A stretch of 15,467 bases of DNA from JALYNX01 sp035292605 (GCA_035292605.1 DATDPT010000014.1:1-15467); one strand, 5' to 3'; numbered from the stretch's first letter, positions 1-6,948 are shown. Translations and numbers: made by a program. The notes: generated from the sequence alone by a model not told the origin.

Positions 1-421
1 ATAGGACGAGGGCCCCGTCTCGCGCAATCGACACCGCGATCTCCACCATCGCGACGAACCCGGTTCGATCCTCGATGAGATGATCCGCCGGGAGAACCAC
101 CAGCACGTCGTCAGGATCGGCAAGCAAGGCGGCGGCAATGATGGCCGGCGCGGTGTTCCTGCCCTGAGGCTCGACCACGACCGATTCGATGTCAACCCCG
201 CTGGCGGTCACCGCACGCTGAACCGCCTCCACATGTTGGGCCCCAGTGAGAACGAGGGCGGGGACAAGGCCGGCGAGGCCGTCGAGTCGGGTGAGGGTCG
301 CCTCGAAAAGCGAGCCACCCAGCAGATCGAGGAACTGCTTAGGACTGGACTCGGTCGACAACGGCCAAAGCCGGGTCCCTGCGCCCCCGGAGAGGATTAC
401 CGGTCGGACAGGTGATGCCAC
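1..421 (-). CDS. manC: Mannose-1-phosphate guanylyltransferase (GDP-mannose pyrophosphorylase), N-terminal part, runs off left edge
   Basis: The enzyme makes GDP-mannose from GTP and mannose 1-phosphate in the cytoplasm, feeding mannosylated glycans and lipids. Reading leftward from a GTG at 419-421, about 140 residues are visible. They show the nucleotidyltransferase signature GGAGTRLWPLS (residues 12-22) followed by SPKQF (26-30), the sugar-nucleotide motif EPQGRNTAPA (84-93), and VLPADH (109-114), whose Asp is the usual metal ligand. Full-length members are about 350-480 residues, so only the front of the Rossmann-like domain is here and a C-terminal isomerase domain cannot be judged. The frame begins with GTG and lacks a Shine-Dalgarno sequence; a TACCCT box six bases upstream suggests leaderless transcription. 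It is divergent from the membrane-protein gene at 530. Family assignment is firm; the exact sugar specificity (mannose versus another hexose) is inferred from the motifs. Confidence 0.88.
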   Translation of the reverse strand, partial: MASPVRPVILSGGAGTRLWPLSTESSPKQFLDLLGGSLFEATLTRLDGLAGLVPALVLTGAQHVEAVQRAVTASGVDIESVVVEPQGRNTAPAIIAAALLADPDDVLVVLPADHLIEDRTGFVAMVEIAVSIARDGALVL

Positions 422-427
422 CCGGCG

Positions 428-433
428 AGGGTA
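428..433 (-). promoter_or_regulatory. Putative -10 box (TACCCT) of the manC-like gene
   Basis: On the minus strand TACCCT fits the TANNNT pattern of actinobacterial -10 elements and ends exactly six bases before the GTG at 421, where a transcript would start on the start codon. No convincing -35 element and no ribosome binding site is visible. Position-based inference only. Confidence 0.4.
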
Positions 434-458
434 CCTGTCAGATGGAGGCTCACTGTGG

Positions 459-483
459 CACGTCCAGCCTGAAGCTGGACGTG
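459..483. repeat. Perfect 10-bp inverted repeat with 5-base centre between divergent genes
   Basis: CACGTCCAGC (459-468) is followed by CTGAA (469-473) and its exact complement GCTGGACGTG (474-483). As RNA on the plus strand the stem could extend by two G-U pairs (457/485, 458/484). It lies in the only regulatory space between the manC-like gene and the membrane-protein gene. There is no T-run on either side, so it does not look like an ordinary intrinsic terminator. An operator site for a dimeric regulator or a 5'-leader hairpin are both possible. Confidence 0.6.
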
Positions 484-499
484 TTCGCGAGCTCCGCAC

Positions 500-505
500 T
501 AGTTT
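500..505 (+). promoter_or_regulatory. Weak candidate -10 box (TAGTTT) for the membrane-protein gene
   Basis: TAGTTT matches the TANNNT pattern. A TGGACG (476-481), four of six bases like TTGACA, lies 18 bases upstream inside the right arm of the 459-483 inverted repeat, so a protein bound there would cover the -35 region. Matches are poor and the call is tentative. Confidence 0.22.
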
Positions 506-529
506 GCCGCCACCAACAGAGAGGAGATC

Positions 530-982
530 TTGAACGACTTTTTGGTGATCGTGCATGTCCTGTCGGCCGGTACCTGGATCGGGTCCGGTGTCTTCTCGGG
601 CTTTGCCGGCTCGCGCATGGCGCGCGAGGGAGCGCCGGCCGCCCTTGGATGGGCAAGGGTCTCGAGAGAGGCCGGGCTCAAGGTCTTCAACCCAGCCGGG
701 TTTCTCACCGCCCTGTCCGGGATCCTCCTCGTGTTGGTCAGTGACGTCTACGAGTGGGGAGACTCCTTCGTCACGGTCGGGCTGATCGTCGTTGTGATAG
801 CCGGCGTCATCGGTGGTGTGGTGCACCGGCCAGATGCCGACAAGATGATCACGGCGCTGGAGCGTGCCGACTACAAGACAGCGGTCAGCCTCGGCAAGCG
901 GGCCGCCTTCTGGGGAAGCGTGACCATCGCCCTCTTGATCGTGACCGTGTCGGTCATGGTCATGAAGACTGGCGCCGGATGA
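530..982 (+). CDS. Small four-helix integral membrane protein, DUF2269-like
   Basis: The protein is 150 residues with four hydrophobic segments: about 2-24, 52-70, 79-98 and 124-147, the loops being charged. The first helix carries His9 and Trp16 in HVLSAGTWIGSG, a pattern typical of DUF2269-type and related predicted integral membrane proteins whose function is unknown. The start is TTG at 530, chosen because a strong GAGAGGAG lies six to seven bases upstream (about 519-526) and because the first helix begins immediately after it. No cleavable signal peptide is evident. It could be transcribed together with the PPOX-type gene 79 bp downstream, but nothing in the sequence ties the two functions. 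Existence of the gene is well supported; the family label comes from memory of the N-terminal pattern and is moderate. Confidence 0.75.
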   Translation: MNDFLVIVHVLSAGTWIGSGVFSGFAGSRMAREGAPAALGWARVSREAGLKVFNPAGFLTALSGILLVLVSDVYEWGDSFVTVGLIVVVIAGVIGGVVHRPDADKMITALERADYKTAVSLGKRAAFWGSVTIALLIVTVSVMVMKTGAG

Positions 983-1061
983 GCGCAGTCAGACCGGTGG
1001 GCATGACCAAGTCCTGTGGCAGCGTCATCTTTGCCGGCCGGGCTGGAGTTGATCGAACATC

Positions 1062-1469
1062 ATGAGCCTCAAACCAGCAGTAGAAGAGCGTCTCGCAGCC
1101 AGCCATCTCATCTGGTTGACCACTGTCACCATCGACTGTCTGCCCCAACCCTCGCTTGTCTGGTTCTGGTGGGATGGCGATTCGTTTGTCATCTATTCAC
1201 AACCCAAGATGCCCAAGCTGGCGAACATCGAGCGGAATCCGGGGGTCACCCTCAACTTGGACGCGATGGGACGCGGACAGGAGGAGGTGACGATCATCGC
1301 CGGCACCGCGTCGGTAGACGACACCCTGCCGCCAGCGAGTGAGAACGCCGACTATCGAGAGAAGTACCGGGACCTGATCGAGAACGACCTGGGGATGACC
1401 GTGGAGCAATTCAGCGACTCTTACTCGGTCCCGATCCGCGTCACCCCTGGGTCGGTGCGGATGTCGTGA
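1062..1469 (+). CDS. PPOX-class F420-dependent (Rv3369/TIGR03667-like) split-barrel protein
   Basis: The 135-residue protein has the usual size and shape of the actinobacterial pyridoxamine-5'-phosphate-oxidase-like families that bind F420 or flavin in a split beta-barrel. Typical segments are present: LIWLTTVTIDCLPQPSLVWF (16-35), where the motif normally reads D-G-x-P but here is D-C-L-P; the YSQPKMPKLANI stretch (45-56) expected to contact the cofactor phosphates; and the C-terminal YSVPIRVTP (near 121-129). Known relatives reduce or oxidise small substrates with F420 or act as biliverdin-type reductases; the substrate here is unknown. The ATG at 1062 has only a distant GGAG about 13 bases upstream. 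The gene converges on the leftward gene ending at 1517. Family confidence is high; F420 rather than FMN use is inferred. Confidence 0.82.
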   Translation: MSLKPAVEERLAASHLIWLTTVTIDCLPQPSLVWFWWDGDSFVIYSQPKMPKLANIERNPGVTLNLDAMGRGQEEVTIIAGTASVDDTLPPASENADYREKYRDLIENDLGMTVEQFSDSYSVPIRVTPGSVRMS

Positions 1470-1516
1470 GGTCGACGCCACGCCACGAAGGCCGGTGCGG
1501 CGGAGACAGGACCGAG

Positions 1517-2770
1517 TCAGTCGGAATCGGTTTCCGAGACCCCGATCGATATGTACCCGCACTCGCTGCAGATGTGGCGGGTGATGCCGATCCCGCCGGG
1601 CGCCTCGACGAACTCGTGGTCATGGGAGCCCTTGCTTCTCACGAAAGCGGCACGAACCGCCCCGAAGATGCCTGATCGATCCGGAACCGGCGCCGCGGCG
1701 GCCAGTGCCGGCACTCGATTCTGGGGCGTGGCCGTCATCGGCTCGGGATCAGGCGCTCTCGGCACCTCGTAAGCACCCAGGTCGACGACCAGGCGCTTCG
1801 GTTTCTCGTCCCGATCGTCGTCGCCGGACCTGTCCAACAACTCTTTGACCAGTGCCGGGACCTCGGGGACAGGCTTCGGCTCGATGAGGGCAGCCGGCTC
1901 CATGGTCTCGACCGGCTCGGGCCTGATCGTCTCCACTGGCTCCATCTCGACCGGTTCGGGCCCAATCGCTTCCACCGCCTCCGTCTCGACCGGCTCGGGC
2001 CCAATCGCTTCCACCGCCTCCGGCTCGACTGGCGCCAGTTCGACCGGCGCCAGTTCGACCGGCTCAGGTTGGAATATGTCGACCGGATCGACCTCGGGGA
2101 CCGGCGGCGCGGGTATCGGGGTCGGTGGGCGTGCCACCAGACCCGGGCCGGGTCGCATAGGGAGAGGCCGCTCGGATGGGACAACCTCGTCCTCGATGAC
2201 CGGCGGCGCAGGTTCCACCTGCTCGACCGGCGTCCGGATCGTCTCCTCGAAATCGAAGATGGGTGGTGGAGACGCCTCGACAGGTGGCGCGGTTGGAGCG
2301 GGAGGGGCCAGATACGAGGTGGCGGCAGAAGCCTCGGCAGCCTGGGCAGTCTCGAGCTCCTCGGCCTCCTGGGCCCTGTCGGCGATGCTCTGTATCTCGA
2401 GGTTCGCCAACATGGCGTCACGCAGCTCGATGACACGAGATGGGAGGGTTCCCCGTCGGGAGCGTCCCACTGCGACCATCCGCCGGGGAAGGGTCATCGC
2501 CTTGTAGCGAGCCCAGGACTCAGCCATGTGATCGACGCCCTTGTAGGCGAAGTCAACCGGCTCGTCTGCAATGAATGTGATCTCGTCGCCGGCCAGTGAC
2601 ACCGAGAATGCGGCGGAAACCAGACGTGAGGCATGCACGTCGAACAACGACCACCGACCCAGCGATTCCCCGTCGAGAAGCACCTCCGCCTGGTCGCCTT
2701 CGACCACGAAGGTGGCGGGAACGCCGGGGTGGTCGACCTCCGGAACCCTTACCTGACCGGTGAATCTCAC
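1517..2770 (-). CDS. Unrecognised modular protein: beta-rich N-domain, Pro/Glu repeat spacer, C-terminal CxxC motif
   Basis: I do not recognise this 417-residue protein. Residues 1-105 look like a compact beta-rich domain (GRWSLFDV at 38-45, ADEPVDFAYKG at 68-78), followed by a basic patch (PRRMVAVGRSRRG) and a short Ala/Glu-rich helix (113-150). Residues 155-310 are a low-complexity spacer of Pro, Glu, Val and Ala with repeated PEPVE, LAPVE and EAVEAIGPEP units. The last 40 residues carry His385, His399 and Cys401/Cys404 in HICSECGYISIG, which could be a metal site or half a zinc ribbon. There is no signal peptide or membrane helix, so it is probably cytoplasmic, with the spacer tethering two domains. 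The start is GTG at 2770, with no good ribosome binding site. It lies 72 bp after gcvP on the same strand and could be cotranscribed, but a metabolic link is not evident. Confidence 0.8.
   Translation of the reverse strand: MRFTGQVRVPEVDHPGVPATFVVEGDQAEVLLDGESLGRWSLFDVHASRLVSAAFSVSLAGDEITFIADEPVDFAYKGVDHMAESWARYKAMTLPRRMVAVGRSRRGTLPSRVIELRDAMLANLEIQSIADRAQEAEELETAQAAEASAATSYLAPPAPTAPPVEASPPPIFDFEETIRTPVEQVEPAPPVIEDEVVPSERPLPMRPGPGLVARPPTPIPAPPVPEVDPVDIFQPEPVELAPVELAPVEPEAVEAIGPEPVETEAVEAIGPEPVEMEPVETIRPEPVETMEPAALIEPKPVPEVPALVKELLDRSGDDDRDEKPKRLVVDLGAYEVPRAPDPEPMTATPQNRVPALAAAAPVPDRSGIFGAVRAAFVRSKGSHDHEFVEAPGGIGITRHICSECGYISIGVSETDSD
1946..2023. repeat. Two tandem 39-bp repeats coding for EAVEAIGPEPVE units
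   Basis: Positions 1946-1984 and 1985-2023 are identical at 37 of 39 bases (differences at the 10th and last bases). They encode thirteen-residue units in the proline/glutamate spacer of the 417-residue protein. Two 15-bp units (2025-2039, 2040-2054; one mismatch) encoding LAPVE adjoin them. The near-identity at the DNA level, including third positions, points to recent duplication by slippage or unequal recombination. Confidence 0.9.
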
Positions 2771-2817
2771 CGCATCACCGCTTTTGTGTCTGTCCCAGCC
2801 ATCACCCGTCCACGAGT

Positions 2818-2832
2818 CACGATCCCATCGTG
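2818..2832 (-). terminator. Short stem-loop downstream of gcvP, possible weak terminator or processing site
   Basis: CACGAT-CCC-ATCGTG is a perfect six-pair hairpin that starts eleven bases after the gcvP stop on the minus strand. No U-run follows, so intrinsic termination would be weak. It is the only structured element in the 72-bp gap between gcvP and the 417-residue protein gene. Confidence 0.3.
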
Positions 2833-2842
2833 GGGGCGAAAG

Positions 2843-5680
2843 TCAAGGGGAGAATCGCTCATAGGCTTCGGGGGGCGGGCAAGAGCAAACCAGATTCCGG
2901 TCGCCCCCGGGACCGTCGATGCGGCCCACCGGTGGCCAGTACTTGTCACGATGCAGACTACGCAACGGATAGCCGGCTGTGTTCCTGGAATAGGGATGGG
3001 CCCATTCTTCGGCGGTCAGCATGTCTGCGGGGTGAGGGGCATTGACCAGTGGATTGTCATCACGGGGCCACTCCCCGGCCTCGATCCTCCCCGCCTCCTC
3101 GGCGATGGAGATCATCGCGTCACAGAATCTGTCCAACTCGGCGAGACTCTCCGATTCGGTCGGCTCGACCATGAGGGTGCCGGCCACGGGAAACGACAAT
3201 GTCGGAGCATGGAGCCCATAGTCGGCGAGACGCTTGGCGACATCCTCGGCGGTCACGCCGGCGGCTTTGGCCATCGGCCTGAGATCGAGAATGCACTCGT
3301 GGGCGACCCGGCCCCTGGCACCCGTGTAGAGGACCGGGAAGTAGGGGTCCAGGCGGCGGGCCACGTAATTGGCGGCGAGGATGGCCACCGTCGACGCTTG
3401 GCGAAGCCCATCTGCGCCCATGAGCCGAATGAAGGCATAGGGGATGGGGAGGATCCCCGCCGAGCCGAACGGAGCCCCTGAGATGGGCCCAATCCCGGTC
3501 GACGGGCCGGCCGCCGGGTTCAACGGGTGGTTGGGGAGAAACGGGGCCAGATGGCTCTTTGCGCCCACGGGGCCCACGCCGGGGCCGCCGCCTCCGTGGG
3601 GGATGGTGAAAGTCTTGTGCAGGTTGAGATGCCCTATGTCGGCGCCGAGGTCTCCGGGACGGGCCAGGCCGACCATTGCGTTCAGATTCGCCCCGTCCAC
3701 GTACACCTGACCGCCATGGGCATGGACGAGCTCGGTGAACTCGAGGATCCCCTCTTCGAAGACGCCGTGCGTCGAGGGGTAGGTCACCATGGCCGCGCCG
3801 AGACGGTCGCCCGCGGCCTCGGCCCGGGACCGGAGATCCGAGAGATCGACGTTTCCACGCTCGTCGGTGGCCACCACGACGACCTTCATGCCCGCCATCA
3901 CCGCCGAGGCGGCATTGGTCCCATGAGCCGATGCGGGGATGAGACAAACGTCGCGGTGACCTTCGCCGCGACTCAGGTGGTAGGCGCGGATGGCGAGGAG
4001 ACCGGCAAGTTCACCCTGGGAGCCGGCATTGGGCTGAAAGGAGACCGAGTCGTATCCGGTGACCTCGCAGAGGTAGCTCTCCAACTCCCGGATCATCTCG
4101 AGGTATCCGGATGCTTGAGAACCGGGGGCGTAGGGGTGCATCCCTGCGAATCCCGGCCAGGTGATCGGGATCATCTCCGTGGTGGCATTCAGCTTCATCG
4201 TGCAGGAGCCGAGCGGGATCATGCTGCGATCCAACGCCAAGTCGCGGTCGGCCAGCCTTCGCAGGTAACGAAGCATCTCATGCTCCGATCGGTGCGTGTT
4301 GAAGACGGGATGAGTGAGGAACTCCGATTCACGCAGGAGAGCACTGGGAATCCCGCTGTTCGCCTCGGTCGCCAGACGACCCAAACCGAGAGCGCCGAGC
4401 ACCCGTTCCAGGATGCCCGTAGTGGTGGTCTCGTCCAACGCGATCCGAAGGTGGTGATCGTCAACCCGGCCCAGATTCACACCTGCGCCGAAGGCGGCAT
4501 CAATCGCAGAATCAGCACCCCGGAGCGGGCGAACGGTCAACGTGTCGAACCAGGTGTCGTTGACTACCTCCGCGCCGCCGTCGGCCAGCGAACGGGCCAG
4601 TCTCGACGTCAGCCCATGCACTTCGGATGCGATTTCCTGGATCCCTTCGGGCCCGTGCCAGCATGCATAGAAGCCCGCGATGATCGCGAGGAGCACTTGG
4701 GCGGTGCAGACGTTGGATGTCGCCTTCTCCCTTCGGATGTGCTGTTCCCGGGTCTGCAGGGCAAGCCGGTAGGCAAGGCTCCCCAACCGATCCGATGAGA
4801 CTCCGACGAGGCGCCCGGGGAGGACCCGGACCATGCTTTCCCTGGTTGCGATGAACCCGGCGTGCGGCCCCCCGTAACCCATTGGGATTCCGAACCTCTG
4901 GGCCGATCCAACAGCGATGTCAGCCCCCCACTCCCCGGGGGGAACGAGCAGTGCCAGGGCCAATAGGTCGGTGGCAACGGCTACGAGGACACCGTCCTCG
5001 TGGAAACGGCTGACGAGCTCGGAGTGGTCGGTAACCGCACCGGAGGACCCCGGGTACTGGAGCAATGCGCCGAATGCCATGCCGGGCAGCACCCCCTCGG
5101 AGAGCATGCGGACTTCGACACCGATCGCCCGGGCTCGGGTCCTGACCACCTCGATGATCGGCAGGTGGCAGTCGTCATCCACGTAGAAGACGTCTCGGTC
5201 TCGTTTGTCCAACCTCCGGCACATCGCCATGGCCTCGGCCGCCGCGGTCGGCTCGTCGAGGAGTGATGCGTTGGCGATGTCGAGGCCGGTGAGGTCGGTG
5301 ACCATCGTCTGGAAGTTGAGGAGGGCCTCCAATCGACCCTGGGAGATCTCCGCCTGATATGGGGTGTATGCCGTATACCAGGATGGGCTCTCGAGGACAT
5401 TGCGCTGGATTACGGGTGGGGTGATGGTGTCGTGATATCCGAGCCCGATCATCGAGGGCAACACCACGTTTCGCGCCGCCAGCTCGGAGAGACGGTCAAC
5501 CACCTCACGCTCCGAAATCGCCGGCGGCAGCTCCAGGCTCATGTTGAGTATCGATTCGGGCACAGTCTCCGAGACCAGCTCCTGGAGGCTGGCGGCGCCC
5601 ACCGTGGCCAGCATCTTCTCCATGTCGTCGCGGTTGGGCCCGATATGGCGATCGGCGAAGCGCTCTCTGGGGTTGGGCAT
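2843..5680 (-). CDS. gcvP: Glycine dehydrogenase (decarboxylating), P-protein of the glycine cleavage system
   Basis: This PLP enzyme decarboxylates glycine and passes the aminomethyl group to lipoyl-GcvH, the first step of the glycine cleavage system feeding one-carbon units to tetrahydrofolate. The protein is 945 residues, close to the 950-960 usual for the single-chain form, with both halves present: RHIGPN (11-16) at the front, GSCTMKLNATTEM (491-503), SAHGTN (584-589), and the PLP-binding Lys689 in HLNLHKTFTIPHGGGG (684-699). The start is ATG at 5680 with AGAGGAG (5685-5691) four bases upstream. A glycine riboswitch in the leader indicates glycine-dependent expression. gcvT and gcvH are not in the window, so here gcvP is separated from its partners. 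It follows ychF on the same strand but seems to have its own promoter. Assignment is very firm. Confidence 0.98.
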   Translation of the reverse strand: MPNPRERFADRHIGPNRDDMEKMLATVGAASLQELVSETVPESILNMSLELPPAISEREVVDRLSELAARNVVLPSMIGLGYHDTITPPVIQRNVLESPSWYTAYTPYQAEISQGRLEALLNFQTMVTDLTGLDIANASLLDEPTAAAEAMAMCRRLDKRDRDVFYVDDDCHLPIIEVVRTRARAIGVEVRMLSEGVLPGMAFGALLQYPGSSGAVTDHSELVSRFHEDGVLVAVATDLLALALLVPPGEWGADIAVGSAQRFGIPMGYGGPHAGFIATRESMVRVLPGRLVGVSSDRLGSLAYRLALQTREQHIRREKATSNVCTAQVLLAIIAGFYACWHGPEGIQEIASEVHGLTSRLARSLADGGAEVVNDTWFDTLTVRPLRGADSAIDAAFGAGVNLGRVDDHHLRIALDETTTTGILERVLGALGLGRLATEANSGIPSALLRESEFLTHPVFNTHRSEHEMLRYLRRLADRDLALDRSMIPLGSCTMKLNATTEMIPITWPGFAGMHPYAPGSQASGYLEMIRELESYLCEVTGYDSVSFQPNAGSQGELAGLLAIRAYHLSRGEGHRDVCLIPASAHGTNAASAVMAGMKVVVVATDERGNVDLSDLRSRAEAAGDRLGAAMVTYPSTHGVFEEGILEFTELVHAHGGQVYVDGANLNAMVGLARPGDLGADIGHLNLHKTFTIPHGGGGPGVGPVGAKSHLAPFLPNHPLNPAAGPSTGIGPISGAPFGSAGILPIPYAFIRLMGADGLRQASTVAILAANYVARRLDPYFPVLYTGARGRVAHECILDLRPMAKAAGVTAEDVAKRLADYGLHAPTLSFPVAGTLMVEPTESESLAELDRFCDAMISIAEEAGRIEAGEWPRDDNPLVNAPHPADMLTAEEWAHPYSRNTAGYPLRSLHRDKYWPPVGRIDGPGGDRNLVCSCPPPEAYERFSP

Positions 5681-5684
5681 CAGT

Positions 5685-5691
5685 CTCCTCT
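5685..5691 (-). promoter_or_regulatory. gcvP ribosome binding site (AGAGGAG)
   Basis: A strong Shine-Dalgarno sequence sits four bases before the gcvP ATG and fixes that start. It contrasts with most neighbouring genes, which have weak or no Shine-Dalgarno sequence. Its GAGGAG core is complementary to CUCCUC inside the upstream aptamer, which may matter for control. Confidence 0.8.
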
Positions 5692-5709
5692 AAGGCTGTC
5701 AGCCCTCCC

Positions 5710-5731
5710 CCGCTGTCGTCATCTCCAGCGG
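5710..5731 (-). other. Leader hairpin directly downstream of the glycine aptamer (candidate ghost aptamer or expression platform)
   Basis: In the gcvP leader RNA CCGCUG and CAGCGG form a six-pair stem closed by a ten-base purine-rich loop (GAGAUGACGA). It begins eight bases after the P1 stem of the glycine aptamer. Singlet glycine riboswitches are known to carry a short stem next to the aptamer that replaces the second aptamer; this hairpin is in the right place. It is not followed by a U-run, so it is not an obvious terminator. The stem is seen; its role is inference. Confidence 0.5.
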
Positions 5732-5739
5732 CGCCTCAC

Positions 5740-5819
5740 CCGAATGGTCCACGTGCCTGAGAGTTTCCGGGGAGGAGTTGCCCCTTCGGCGCCCCGCGAT
5801 CCGGGGCTCTCCCATTCGG
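5740..5819 (-). ncRNA. Glycine riboswitch (gcvT-type aptamer, single copy) controlling gcvP
   Basis: Read on the minus strand the element has the glycine aptamer core in order: GGGAGAG (5813-5807), CGCCGAAGGGGCAA, CUCUCAGGCA (5763-5754) and GGACC. It is enclosed by an eight-pair P1 stem made of CCGAAUGG (5819-5812 region) and CCAUUCGG (5747-5740). It lies in the 176-base leader of gcvP, the classical target, and would sense the enzyme's substrate. Only one aptamer is present rather than the common tandem pair. Direction, position and all conserved blocks agree, so the call is firm. Whether control is transcriptional or translational cannot be read with certainty; glycine-induced expression is the expectation for gcv genes. 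Confidence 0.95.
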
Positions 5820-5836
5820 TGTCGTTGGCAGTTCCC

Positions 5837-5842
5837 ATCATA
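5837..5842 (-). promoter_or_regulatory. Putative -10 box (TATGAT) of the gcvP transcript
   Basis: TATGAT differs from the TATAAT consensus at one base and lies 18 bases upstream of the riboswitch P1 stem, placing a transcription start near 5829-5830. A clear -35 element is not visible; it would fall at or inside the 3' end of ychF. The position supports separate transcription of gcvP. Confidence 0.5.
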
Positions 5843-5856
5843 CGACGGGCTCCCAC

Positions 5857-6939
5857 TCACACGTTGAATCGGAACTCGACGACGTCGTCGGGCCTCATCA
5901 CATAGGACCTGCCCTCGGTCCGGACCAGACCTCTGGCCCGGGCCTCGACCCAGGAGCCGGCGTCGATCAGCAGGGGAAAGTCGACGACCTCGGCGGCGAT
6001 GAACCCCCGCTCGAAGTCGGTGTGGATCACACCCGCCGCTTCCGGGGCAGAGGCTCCGACCCGAACCGTCCAGGCCCGCGCCTCCTTCTCGCCTGCAGTC
6101 AGGAAGCTTTGAAGGCCCAACGTCCGGTAGGCAGCGCGAATGACGGAATGCAGCCCGGGCTCCTCTTGACCCACCGAGGCGAGCATCTCGACCCGATCCT
6201 CCTCGTCGAGCTCATTCAGCTCCGCTTCGATCTGAGCGTCGAGGAAGAGGGCCTCCGCAGGCGCGACTTCTGCTGCCAACCCCGCTCTTCGCTCACGGTC
6301 GACGAGGAGGCTCGGGTCGCTGTTGAAGACGTAAATGATCGGCTTGGCGGTCAGGAGATGGAGATCGGCGTACTCGGCACGACGCGCAAACACCTGGGGA
6401 TCGCGGCTGACCATCTGCCCCGAGCCGACTGCCTGTCGGAGGAGATGCAGCAGATTGACCCGGGGACCGAGGGACTTGTCGACGGTTGCCTCCCGTTCCA
6501 GCCTCGGAAGCCGCTTCTCGATCGTCTGGAGATCGGCCATAGCCAACTCGGTTTCGATGGTGTCGATGTCGGATACCGGACCATCCCCCTCGCCGATCCG
6601 GGCGACAATCTCGGAGTCGAACGCCCGAACGACGTGGCAGATGGCATTGACGTCCCGGATATTCGCCAGGAACTGGTTGCCGAGGCCTTCCCCTTCGCTG
6701 GCGCCCCGCACCAAGCCGGCAATGTCGACAAAAGTCACTGTGGCGGGAATGACCTTTCTCGACTTGAAGATCCTCGCGAGTTGGCCGAGCCGCGGGTCGG
6801 GAATCGGGACCACGCCGGTGTTGGGCTCGATCGTGGCGAAGGGATAACTGGCGGCGAGGACCCTGGCGTTGGTGAGGGCGTTGAAGAGCGTCGACTTGCC
6901 CACATTGGGGAGACCCACGATGCCGATGGTCAGACTCAT
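5857..6939 (-). CDS. ychF: Redox/ribosome-associated P-loop ATPase YchF (OLA1 family)
   Basis: YchF is a universally conserved Obg-related nucleotidase that binds ATP in preference to GTP, associates with ribosomes and affects stress responses. The protein is 360 residues, the normal length. It shows the P-loop GLPNVGKST (9-17), the G3 motif DIAGLVRGAS (72-81), the coiled-coil insertion (about 125-160), and the C-terminal TGS domain beginning around 280 with AWTVRVGASAPEAAGVIHTD and ending in VEFRFNV. The G4 position reads FNSDPS (205-210), whereas relatives usually have Asn-x-x-Glu there, so the Glu is replaced by Pro. ATG at 6939 has no Shine-Dalgarno sequence but a TAACCT box nine bases upstream. 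It is divergent from gpsA across 50 bp. Assignment is very firm. Confidence 0.97.
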   Translation of the reverse strand: MSLTIGIVGLPNVGKSTLFNALTNARVLAASYPFATIEPNTGVVPIPDPRLGQLARIFKSRKVIPATVTFVDIAGLVRGASEGEGLGNQFLANIRDVNAICHVVRAFDSEIVARIGEGDGPVSDIDTIETELAMADLQTIEKRLPRLEREATVDKSLGPRVNLLHLLRQAVGSGQMVSRDPQVFARRAEYADLHLLTAKPIIYVFNSDPSLLVDRERRAGLAAEVAPAEALFLDAQIEAELNELDEEDRVEMLASVGQEEPGLHSVIRAAYRTLGLQSFLTAGEKEARAWTVRVGASAPEAAGVIHTDFERGFIAAEVVDFPLLIDAGSWVEARARGLVRTEGRSYVMRPDDVVEFRFNV

Positions 6940-6948
6940 GGCCGGCGC

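Noticed and set aside
1946..2054. Possible CRISPR array
   Set aside because: Units are directly adjacent with no spacers and encode an in-frame protein repeat.
1845..2507. A Ser/Thr/Gly-repeat open frame on the plus strand resembling a surface repeat protein
   Set aside because: It is the complement of the Pro/Glu repeat spacer of the leftward 417-residue gene; the repeats there explain the apparent Thr-Gly-Ser pattern. It lacks a signal peptide and ribosome binding site.
3527..4798. A 423-residue plus-strand open frame inside gcvP
   Set aside because: It lies wholly within the well-conserved P-protein gene on the other strand and shows low-complexity, motif-free sequence.
5710..5731. Intrinsic transcription terminator of the glycine riboswitch
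   Set aside because: The stem has only six pairs and is followed by a purine-rich stretch rather than a U-run.
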